A DNA stretch of 5,464 nucleotides from NCBI GenBank assembly GCA_050946255.1, contig JBMNUL010000169.1:1-5464 (forward strand), written 5' to 3'. The DNA comes from JBMNUL01 sp050946255. Lineage in GTDB: Bacteria > Actinomycetota > Coriobacteriia > Coriobacteriales > CADBOM01. This document shows positions 1 to 5,018 of this stretch, piece by piece. Positions within the stretch are counted from its first letter, which is position 1. Every line of letters starts with the position of its first letter. Both the position numbers and the translations under genes were made by a program. Below the pieces are notes generated by a model. That model did no database searches. It had not been told where the DNA came from and saw only the letters and a list, made by a program, of their open reading frames with translations.

Positions 1-382
<382 letters not shown>

Positions 383-525
383 TCTCCCCCGAGAGGGGGC
401 CCGGCGGGGAGCCGGGCCGCGGAAAGACGCCGGCGCGCGGTGCGCGCGTGCCAGGTGTGCCCCCGCGTCCTCACCCGATTCCGCTGTGCGCCTGCCAGGG
501 CGCCGCCCAGGTCGACTGCCGGGAC
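383..525 (+). other. 23S-5S internal transcribed spacer, very GC-rich, no tRNA
   Basis: This transcribed spacer separates 23S from 5S. I see no tRNA cloverleaf in it. It contains several strong hairpins: CCCCC-GAGA-GGGGG at 386-399, a 7-bp stem GCCCGGC/GCCGGGC at 399-417, and GCGCGC-GGT-GCGCGC at 433-447. A hand count over 421-530 gives about 77% G+C, far above the protein genes downstream. The hairpins probably guide rRNA processing; that role is inferred. The predicted reading frames crossing this region have no Shine-Dalgarno site or recognisable domain and are composition artefacts. Confidence 0.75.
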
Positions 526-666
526 AGCCCCCGGCGAGGCCAGCGGCCATGGAGGAGGGGACCCACCCGGACCCATCCCGAACCCGGAAGTTAAGCCCTC
601 CATCGCCGATGGTACTGCGGCGGAAGGCCGTGGGAGAGCAGGACGCTGCTGGCCTCGCCGGGGGCT
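526..666 (+). other. Precursor stem enclosing 5S rRNA
   Basis: Bases 526-541 (AGCCCCCGGCGAGGCC) are the exact reverse complement of 651-666, giving a 16-bp perfect duplex that overlaps and extends 5S helix I. A duplex of this kind flanking 5S is the typical substrate for maturation nucleases such as RNase M5 or RNase E-type enzymes; which one acts here cannot be seen. Confidence 0.7.
537..654 (+). rRNA. rrf: 5S ribosomal RNA
   Basis: The conserved 5S core is clear: CCGAACCCGGAAGTTAAGC at 579-597 (loop B/C region), GCCGATGGTACTGC at 605-618 (loop E side), and GTGGGAGAGCAGGACGC at 630-646. Alignment by eye to actinobacterial 5S puts the ends at about 537 and 654, giving about 118 nt, the usual length. 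Helix I (GGCCAGC with GCTGGCC) closes the molecule and continues without a break into a flanking precursor stem. Ends are approximate by a few bases. Confidence 0.95.
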
Positions 667-695
667 TTTCCACGCCCCGGGAGGGGCGGTGCATG

Positions 696-716
696 CCGGC
701 CGCGGGCCGGTTTTTT
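696..716 (+). terminator. Intrinsic terminator of the rRNA operon
   Basis: CCGGCC (696-701), a three-base GCG loop, GGCCGG (705-710), then six T (711-716). This is an all-GC stem with an immediate U tract on the plus strand, 42 bases after 5S, and it ends the 23S-5S transcript. Base composition drops sharply right after it. Confidence 0.9.
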
Positions 717-734
717 CATATATGAGCATTTTGC

Positions 735-774
735 AGCCGGCTAAAAAGCCGGCTTGTTTATTTTCAAGCCGGCT
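735..774. terminator. Bidirectional terminator built from three AGCCGGCT palindromes
   Basis: The palindrome AGCCGGCT occurs at 735-742, 747-754 and 767-774. On the plus strand copies 1 and 2 form a stem with an AAAA loop, followed by TGTTTATTTT (755-764), a backup stop for rRNA transcription. Read on the minus strand, copies 3 and 2 form a 10-bp stem (AGCCGGCTTG with CAAGCCGGCT, eight-base loop) followed by TTTT, which would end the convergent enoyl-CoA hydratase transcript about 90 bases past its stop. The middle copy is shared, so the two hairpins exclude each other in a given RNA. Confidence 0.75.
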
Positions 775-865
775 CTTGGTCTCGATTCTTTCTCTTTCCT
801 ACAAGCTTTTCCGCTTGCTGCAGTCAATCATTTGACTTGGATCCAAACTCGAACCAAATGAGCGC

Positions 866-1669
866 TTAACGGCCCTTGAATTCCGGCGCCCTTTTCTCGA
901 AGAACGACTTTGGCCCTTCTTTTGCGTCCTCTGTTCCATCTAGGATGTGCTTTACAAGCGCTTCCAAGACTGCAGCAGTTTCTCGGCTTGTATCAGTTGC
1001 GATGTTTGCACAGAGCTTGTCGAACTGAAGCGCAAGTGGGGCTTGCTTGGCCATTTGCCTTGCCCATTCCATGGCCTCGTTCATCAGTTCATCTAGGGGA
1101 ACGACTTTGTTTACCAGACCCTTTTCGTAGGCTTCCTGTGCTCCCATCTTGCGAGCCGTGAGCGCCATTTCCTTTGCCAGCGCCACTCCGCACATCCTCG
1201 AAATCCTCTGTATCCCACCGGCTCCAGGGATAATCCCCAGGCCTGCCTCAGGAAGTCTGAACAAGGCGTTTTCGGATGCGATTCTGATATCGCATGCCAT
1301 GGACATCTCCACGCCGCCGCCGATGCAATAGCCGTTGATTGCAGCGATGACCGGCTTGCTCAGATTCTCGATGCGGTCGGCTGCTTCCTTGAACCTGTTT
1401 GCGGAGAAAACCACCAAAGGGGCGTTGGGATCGGGCTCTTCGAGGAATTGTCCCACATCCATTCCGGATGTGAATGACTTCTCGCCTGCTCCGGTGATTA
1501 TCGCTACTCTGATCTGGTTCTCAGATTCCACGAAGTCGAGAAAGTCGTGAATATCCTCGTGGCAATTTGCGTCGAGGGCGTTCATCTTCTCTGGGACATC
1601 GAAAGTGAGTATCGCGATGTTGCCTTCCTCTACCCTGATCTTCAGCTTGCGCATCTGTGGCAGGTCCAT
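866..1669 (-). CDS. Enoyl-CoA hydratase/isomerase (crotonase) family protein
   Basis: A 267-residue crotonase-fold enzyme, normal length for the family. It probably hydrates a trans-2-enoyl-CoA (or carries out a related enolate-stabilised reaction) in the cytoplasm; the substrate cannot be read from sequence. The oxyanion-hole segments are present: FTSGMDV at 66-72 and INGYCIGGGVE at 111-121. Both glutamates that do acid/base catalysis in classical hydratases are present at E121 (GGGVEMSMACD) and E141 (LPEAGLGIIPGAGG), which favours true hydratase over members that lack one of them. The start is chosen at ATG 1669 because AGGAGG (plus-strand CCTCCT, 1674-1679) lies four bases upstream; an in-frame ATG at 1711 would add 14 residues but has no ribosome binding site. 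It lies downstream of the patatin gene on the same strand after a 172-bp gap with its own possible promoter, and converges on the rRNA operon. No beta-oxidation partner gene is visible. Confidence 0.93.
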   Translation of the reverse strand: MDLPQMRKLKIRVEEGNIAILTFDVPEKMNALDANCHEDIHDFLDFVESENQIRVAIITGAGEKSFTSGMDVGQFLEEPDPNAPLVVFSANRFKEAADRIENLSKPVIAAINGYCIGGGVEMSMACDIRIASENALFRLPEAGLGIIPGAGGIQRISRMCGVALAKEMALTARKMGAQEAYEKGLVNKVVPLDELMNEAMEWARQMAKQAPLALQFDKLCANIATDTSRETAAVLEALVKHILDGTEDAKEGPKSFFEKRAPEFKGR

Positions 1670-1714
1670 CTTTCCTCCTAATTTGCTGTTACGTTGAGTG
1701 CCGCAAAACATACG

Positions 1715-1754
1715 TCACATAATATATTGTCATGTTGAATTGAGGCGTTGTCAC
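1715..1754 (-). promoter_or_regulatory. Possible promoter and operator-like near-palindrome for the hydratase gene
   Basis: On the minus strand GTGACA (plus 1749-1754) is followed after 17 bases by GACAAT (plus 1726-1731), a fair -35/-10 pair with transcription starting near 1719, about 50 bases before the ATG. Overlapping the -10 and the start is an 18-bp near-palindrome, TCACATAATATATTGTCA (1715-1732), with 12 of 18 bases symmetric, a position where a repressor could act. Both are guesses from pattern; the AT-rich setting makes chance matches easy. Confidence 0.3.
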
Positions 1755-1841
1755 GTTCTGTTGTATGCGGTTCTTGCCACATTGGATGACGTCAGGATTA
1801 TTGTGAGAGATCCGGAGGATTGTCCCGGTCGATTTCCCGAT

Positions 1842-2798
1842 CTATATTTCGAGATATTTCCTCAATGCAGGCCACTGGCGCTGAGTCTCGAGATAGCCAT
1901 CCATGTAGAGCGAGAAGAGCTTGTTCCTGTCGGTCTCCATATGTTTGACCTCTGGACGCACCTGCGGGTAGATGGCAAAAATCTCGCCGGCTTCTGCCAT
2001 CTGCGCAATCTTCGCACGCTCTTTGTTGTATCTCAAGTGGCGTGTGTTCATTGCCTCGCAGAAATTCGGGAAATTGTGGTAAACCACACTGCCGAAGTCG
2101 TAGATCCTGCTCTTCTCCTTGCGATAAGCCCTGTCTTGAGTGAGGAGCACGATCTGCTTCTTGTTGCCCAGCCCTATCGAATGCTCCACTGGAATTGCAT
2201 CCGAAATTCCACCATCGAGATATGGCTTGCCGTCGATGATAACGGTTTGGGAAACGAAAGGCATTGCAGACGAGGCACGCAAATAGATCAAATCGGTTTC
2301 AGGATCTACGACATGCATGAATTCTGCCTGTCCGGTTTCCAGATTCGTGACCGTTGCAATCAGGTTGCAGGGAGAACTTCTGAATCCGGCGTTGTCTTGA
2401 GGACAGTACTTCTCGGCAATGTCGTGGAACGCGAATTTGACGCCGTATGCGTTCCCGGTGGTCATGAAAGACCTCATGCTGAGGTAGCGCCACTCTGTGC
2501 AGAACCTGACGTTGACATAGCAGGAACGCCCTCTCTCTCCGCTGACATAGCTGAATCCAGAGAGTGCGCCTGCCGAGACTCCTACAAGATTCTTCGCGAT
2601 AACACCCACGTCCAAGAGAAAATCGAGAGCTCCTGCAGCAAAGATTCCCCTTAGTGCGCCGCCCTCTACCGTGATGGTCAGGTCGATGGGCTCGTGGCCA
2701 ACGTATGCGGGGGTGTAACCCGGCGTGTTGCAAGGGGTGTATATCTCGGGTGGAAGTGAGAAGGTGGGGTCTTCGATGTAGTGCATTTCCTTTATCAC
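1842..2798 (-). CDS. Patatin-like phospholipase family protein (RssA/YjjU type)
   Basis: A 318-residue patatin-fold serine acylhydrolase, predicted to cleave acyl esters of phospholipids or related lipids. The signature parts are present in order: glycine-rich oxyanion loop EGGALRG (45-51), nucleophile elbow GVSAGA with Ser75 (73-78), and the DGG motif with Asp195 (195-197), giving the Ser-Asp dyad. The oxyanion arginine R50 is retained, so the enzyme should be active. About 120 residues follow the dyad, as in bacterial YjjU-like proteins. The first ~37 residues precede the first beta strand and are rich in Pro and Tyr; no signal peptide or membrane segment is seen, so it is likely cytosolic. 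The listed start is GTG 2798 with a weak GGA six bases upstream; ATG 2786 (four codons in) is possible but its AAGGA is only two bases away. The opposite strand is open over a similar length, but that frame has no family features and is a shadow. Confidence 0.92.
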   Translation of the reverse strand: MIKEMHYIEDPTFSLPPEIYTPCNTPGYTPAYVGHEPIDLTITVEGGALRGIFAAGALDFLLDVGVIAKNLVGVSAGALSGFSYVSGERGRSCYVNVRFCTEWRYLSMRSFMTTGNAYGVKFAFHDIAEKYCPQDNAGFRSSPCNLIATVTNLETGQAEFMHVVDPETDLIYLRASSAMPFVSQTVIIDGKPYLDGGISDAIPVEHSIGLGNKKQIVLLTQDRAYRKEKSRIYDFGSVVYHNFPNFCEAMNTRHLRYNKERAKIAQMAEAGEIFAIYPQVRPEVKHMETDRNKLFSLYMDGYLETQRQWPALRKYLEI

Positions 2799-2840
2799 CT
2801 GGTTCCGATTTAAAAATAAGCATTTTATTCTTTTCCCAAT

Positions 2841-2846
2841 ATTATA
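2841..2846 (-). promoter_or_regulatory. -10 element of the patatin gene
   Basis: The minus strand reads a perfect TATAAT (plus ATTATA, 2841-2846), which would start transcription near 2834 and leave a ~35-base AT-rich leader before the GTG start. No good -35 is found at 15-18 bases spacing, so an activator or weak promoter is possible. The repeat array begins about 30 bases upstream of this element. Confidence 0.55.
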
Positions 2847-2875
2847 TGTGAGGTCGAGTTGTCGAAAGTTCGCGG

Positions 2876-3123
2876 TTGCGGGGAGTAGATGTTGCGATGC
2901 AAGCGGACGTTAGCAACTATGTGCCGGCCTCGCAAGGTCTCTGCCCGGCGTCCTCTTTTGCGGGGAGTAGATGTTGCGATGCAAGCGGACATTCGCGACT
3001 GCATGCCGGCATTCCTGCGGTCTCTTCCAGGCGCCCTCTCTTGCAAGGAGTAGATGTTGCGATGCAAGCGGACGTTCGCCACTGTGTGCCTGCCTCTCGG
3101 GGCCCATGCTCGGTGTTCTCTCA
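2876..3123. repeat. Three tandem 82-83 bp repeats with a conserved 27-bp core
   Basis: Units begin at 2876, 2958 and 3041. Each opens with TTGC plus two variable bases (GG, GG, AA), then an identical 27-base core at 2882-2908, 2964-2990 and 3047-3073 that starts GGAGTAGATG and ends GCAAGCGGAC and contains the small palindrome TTGCGATGCAA. The remaining ~50 bases of each unit are clearly related to one another but diverged (recurring GTTCGC-ACT-TGTGCC and GTCCTCTC-like words). The spacings of 82 and 83 are not multiples of three. On the minus strand each unit can be read as a shared peptide ending in NVRLHRNIYS, though the middle copy is in a different frame. It sits between the divergent patatin and Nfu genes. 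Function unknown: it could be a degenerate repeat family element, a structured RNA, or remnants of a repeated small reading frame. It is not a CRISPR, since the would-be spacers resemble each other. Confidence 0.85.
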
Positions 3124-3341
3124 ACAGGCTGTCCTAACCATCGTTTTGCATTTTTCATGGAGTTGCAATGTCTCTTGGTTATTGGGCAATCCCCCTACCG
3201 CTAATACCGTGGCTTTTGCGTCTTAGACAATCTTTACTTTCGGAATTGCCTTTATCCTACATTCAACGGATACTGTTGGTCGCGAGACCCAGGGAGAAAG
3301 TTGGGTCCCGTTTTACGGGCAGGTTAGAAAGAGGAGCGACT
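3124..3341 (+). promoter_or_regulatory. Leader and possible promoter of the Nfu gene
   Basis: I see no convincing gene in this stretch. A moderate promoter match is TTGCCT (3246-3251), 17 bases, GATACT (3269-3274), starting near 3281. The leader would then hold two adjacent hairpins just ahead of the ribosome binding site: GACCCA (3286-3291) with TGGGTC (3302-3307), and CCCGT-TTT-ACGGG (3307-3319). They share base 3307. Neither is followed by a U tract. The reading frame continues open upstream to an ATG at 3168, but without a ribosome binding site, so it is not treated as coding. Confidence 0.35.
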
Positions 3342-3620
3342 ATGGTAGACAAGACTATGGTGGCAGAGGTCATCGAGCTTATTCGTCCGCAGCTTCAGGC
3401 AGACGGCGGAGACATCGACCTTATCGATGTCGACGATGATGGAACCGTTACCGTTGAGCTTCAGGGCTCTTGCAAGGGTTGTCCGATGTCGCAGCTGACG
3501 CTCGCACATGGCGTCGAGCGTGTTCTCAAGGAGAACGTCCCAGGCGTGCAGCGCGTTGTGCCGGCTGGAGACATGATGGATGGCATGAGCGACATGTCCC
3601 TGGGCGGGATGCCTTTCTAA
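3342..3620 (+). CDS. NifU C-terminal-domain (Nfu-type) Fe-S cluster carrier
   Basis: A 92-residue protein made almost only of the NifU C-terminal domain, which holds a labile [4Fe-4S] cluster (usually bridged between two subunits) and passes it to target proteins in the cytosol. Family features seen: VIELIRPQLQADGGDIDL at 10-27, VTVELQGSCKGCPMS with the cluster-binding pair Cys44 and Cys47 (CxxC), and LTLAHGVERVLKENVPGV at 52-69. The length is typical of stand-alone Nfu proteins. ATG 3342 is chosen because AGGAG (3332-3336) lies five bases upstream; the longer open frame from 3168 adds 58 residues with no family similarity. The C-terminal tail (77-92) is unusually rich in methionine and glycine, with five Met in 16 residues. 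No other Fe-S assembly gene is nearby, and a strong terminator follows, so it is probably transcribed alone. Confidence 0.94.
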   Translation: MVDKTMVAEVIELIRPQLQADGGDIDLIDVDDDGTVTVELQGSCKGCPMSQLTLAHGVERVLKENVPGVQRVVPAGDMMDGMSDMSLGGMPF

Positions 3621-3647
3621 TCTTCGTCCGAGACAAGAGAGAAGACC

Positions 3648-3687
3648 CGGGCCTCGGAACTTTGAAGGTTGCGAGGCCTGATTTTTT
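3648..3687 (+). terminator. Intrinsic terminator after the Nfu gene
   Basis: CGGGCCTCG (3648-3656) pairs with CGAGGCCTG (3672-3680) with one G-U, the inner AACTT/AGGTT extends the stem around a TGA loop, and ATTTTTT (3681-3687) follows. It lies 28 bases after the stop codon and isolates this gene from the next operon. Confidence 0.92.
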
Positions 3688-3756
3688 AGCAAATTAACCG
3701 GGTGCGCCTTTTCTGATCGTCACGATATATTTCGATGGGCATATGAGCGGTTCAGC

Positions 3757-3765
3757 TGCTAGTAT
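3757..3765 (+). promoter_or_regulatory. Possible extended -10 promoter for the Cys-rich operon
   Basis: TGC-TAGTAT matches an extended -10 (TGn plus a four-of-six hexamer) and would start transcription near 3772, just ahead of the AGGAG at 3783. No clear -35 is visible. TATATT at 3726-3731 is another -10 candidate, also without a good -35. Weak evidence only. Confidence 0.25.
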
Positions 3766-3793
3766 TTAATTGGATGTCGCCAAGGAGCTTTTC

Positions 3794-3865
3794 TTGTGGG
3801 GTAGACATACTGGGCGGACAGACCGGTGTTGCAGGTTGCGATTCTTCTGCAATTGCGTTGCTTGA
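3794..3865 (+). CDS. Possible 23-codon cysteine-containing leader ORF
   Basis: A short frame starts at TTG 3794, six bases after a good Shine-Dalgarno AGGAG (3783-3787), and stops at TGA 3863-3865. It would encode MWGRHTGRTDRCCRLRFFCNCVA, with four Cys (codons 12, 13, 19, 21) and five Arg in 23 residues. The stop falls at the foot of a hairpin that lies directly before the ribosome binding site of the downstream gene. The spacing and position suit a leader peptide that senses cysteine (or Cys-tRNA), a type known in actinobacteria, but a TTG-started 23-codon frame can also arise by chance. No other support is available in the window. Confidence 0.35.
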   Translation: MWGRHTGRTDRCCRLRFFCNCVA

Positions 3866-3881
3866 GAATCGGTTCTCGAAG
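3829..3881 (+). promoter_or_regulatory. Overlapping alternative hairpins in the leader
   Basis: Three pairings compete. A: TTGCAG (3829-3834) with CTGCAA (3847-3852). B: CGATTCT (3839-3845) with AGAATCG (3865-3871), seven perfect pairs. C: GAGAA-TCGG-TTCTC (3864-3877), extended by two weaker pairs. B uses the loop of A and the 5' arm of C, so they cannot all form. C ends at the GGGGAG (3881-3886) that serves the Cys-rich gene. None has a U tract, so control would act on translation initiation rather than termination. Confidence 0.35.
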
Positions 3882-3897
3882 GGGAGTTTTTCAATTG

Positions 3898-4149
3898 ATG
3901 TGCTGGGAGCAACGGGGTTGCGATGAAGAGATGATGAGCAGATGCCCACATTTCACCAACACTGCTCCGTACTCCCCATGTCCAGCAGACTGCAAATACG
4001 CAATTTGCGATAGGCCGACCCATAAGATCTCGACCGACATTTCGCTGTTGCTTGGATCGGACGTGGACAGGATGGCTGCCATAAAGGAAGGGTGCATATC
4101 ATGTGAGGTCTTCCTGGTCAATGGGCCGCGTGTTCAAGGTTCGAACTGA
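3898..4149 (+). CDS. Small cysteine-rich protein of unknown function
   Basis: I do not recognise the family. The product is 83 residues with eight cysteines at 2, 8, 16, 28, 32, 37, 66 and 69, including CPADCKYAIC (28-37: Cx3Cx4C) and CISC (66-69: CxxC), a spacing that could bind zinc or an Fe-S cluster. No signal peptide or membrane segment is seen, so a reduced cytosolic protein with metal sites is more likely than a disulfide-rich secreted one. The start is uncertain: ATG 3898 has GGGGAG ending 11 bases upstream, while TTG 3895 (one codon longer) gives a better eight-base spacing; ATG 3931 or 3934 would remove Cys2 and Cys8. The best evidence that it is real is its stop, TGA 4147-4149, which shares its A with the ATG of the next gene (TGATG), implying translational coupling and a shared operon with the zinc-ribbon gene. 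Confidence 0.65.
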   Translation: MCWEQRGCDEEMMSRCPHFTNTAPYSPCPADCKYAICDRPTHKISTDISLLLGSDVDRMAAIKEGCISCEVFLVNGPRVQGSN

Positions 4150-4886
4150 TGAATGGGATGAATGATATGGAACCTGCGGAGATCAATGGCATTTGCCCCA
4201 ACTGTGGTGAGGTCACATTGAACGAGGACCTTTTCGAGGGTACATCATATGGCAAAGACGGCTCTACTTGCATGATGTTCTCTTGTCCGAAGTGCTCCTC
4301 GACCATTTCTGTTACCAAGCAAATTGGCACAGACGCGGCAATCGTGCTCACCAGGATGACGATAAGGGCAATCGAGGGATTCGATCCTATAGACGACACG
4401 GTTTCCGAAAGTGGAGTCAAGAGGCAGGCTGGCTCTCATATTAAGCATGAAGAGGATGCCACAGCCAAGCCTTCGGACGACTTGGGCTCTGAGAGCAAGG
4501 GGCCAGGTTCCGATTCAGAAGCTGAAGAGACAGAAACGGATGACGGCATCAAGGGAAATGCACGTTTCGACGGAAATGACGATTCTAACGACGGCAAAGA
4601 TCCAGCGAAAAAACCGCAGCCAGACCAGCATGGCGTTTTGAACATCAACTACATGCCCTTGAACATGAACAAGATGATGACGTTCGGTGTCGAGCTCAGG
4701 CACAAGCCCCCTCGTGAGTCGGAATATGTGCCGAGCGAGGAGGACATTGCCAAGCTGGAGTATTTCCGCAAGCAGCTCGAGGACATTGATTTCGTCGATG
4801 ATGCCATAGACGAGATTGACTCCGGATACAACTTCAACGATGGCGATAATGACGACGATAGCGACGATTCCGACAGCGATAGATAG
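4149..4886 (+). CDS. Zinc-ribbon protein with long acidic linker and acidic tail, unknown function
   Basis: A 245-residue protein I cannot assign to a named family. Residues 16-49 form a zinc-ribbon-like module: CPNC (16-19) and CPKC (46-49) with 26 residues between, plus an extra Cys41. A short ordered-looking segment follows (TDAAIVLTRMTIRAIEGF, 61-78). Residues ~82-160 are a low-complexity linker rich in Asp, Glu, Ser, Gly and Lys. Residues ~162-229 look folded again, with a helix-like stretch SEEDIAKLEYFRKQLEDI (196-213). The C-terminus (231-245) is almost all Asp and Ser. The ribbon could bind nucleic acid or protein, and the acidic parts could mimic nucleic acid or bind basic partners such as RNA polymerase or ribosomal proteins; these are inferences. 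The start ATG 4149 overlaps the upstream stop, with AAGG (4136-4139) nine bases before. No signal peptide or membrane segment. It precedes lgt by 132 bases. Confidence 0.85.
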   Translation: MNGMNDMEPAEINGICPNCGEVTLNEDLFEGTSYGKDGSTCMMFSCPKCSSTISVTKQIGTDAAIVLTRMTIRAIEGFDPIDDTVSESGVKRQAGSHIKHEEDATAKPSDDLGSESKGPGSDSEAEETETDDGIKGNARFDGNDDSNDGKDPAKKPQPDQHGVLNINYMPLNMNKMMTFGVELRHKPPRESEYVPSEEDIAKLEYFRKQLEDIDFVDDAIDEIDSGYNFNDGDNDDDSDDSDSDR

Positions 4887-5018
4887 CCCACTGAGTTTGG
4901 AACACTGGAAGCGGAACGTGGTCAGCTGAACGGCAAGGTTTGCGCGCTGGGACCTAGCCAGGCAAATTTAACTGGTGGGTAAGCCTGGCAACGGTTCACA
5001 AATTCGACGGAGAGGGAA
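4887..5018 (+). promoter_or_regulatory. Gap before lgt with an inverted repeat
   Basis: No gene is seen here. The only clear structure is a perfect 7-bp inverted repeat, GCCAGGC (4957-4963) and GCCTGGC (4983-4989), with a 19-base loop and no U tract. It could be a leader hairpin or a protein site for lgt. I find no convincing terminator for the upstream gene and no clear promoter, so readthrough into lgt is possible. Confidence 0.35.

Noticed and set aside
802..837. Short hairpins CAAGC/GCTTG and AGTCAA/TTGACT downstream of the hydratase gene
   Set aside because: Five- and six-base stems without a T tract on either strand; the nearby triple palindrome is a much better terminator, so these are left as chance structure.
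837..858. tRNA-like T-loop GGTTCGAGT on the minus strand
   Set aside because: The flanking bases form only G-U-rich pairs and there is no acceptor stem, anticodon arm or D arm at the right distance.
1670..1711. Longer start of the hydratase at ATG 1711
   Set aside because: No Shine-Dalgarno site precedes it, whereas AGGAGG sits four bases before ATG 1669; the extra 14 residues do not resemble the family.
1698..2654. 318-codon plus-strand open frame
   Set aside because: It lies antisense to the patatin gene, whose motifs (GGALRG, GVSAG, DGG) are unmistakable. The plus-strand product has no recognisable domain and no good ribosome binding site.
2882..3073. CRISPR array (27-bp identical repeats, three copies)
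   Set aside because: The intervals are about 55 bp, longer than usual spacers, and are clearly related to each other along their length, so they are parts of one tandem unit. No cas genes are present.
3168..3341. 58-residue N-terminal extension of the Nfu frame
   Set aside because: No ribosome binding site at 3168, no family similarity, and a good AGGAG directly before ATG 3342.
3752..4121. Minus-strand frames opposite the Cys-rich gene
   Set aside because: They lack ribosome binding sites and family features, while the plus-strand frame ends in a TGATG overlap with a longer gene on the same strand.
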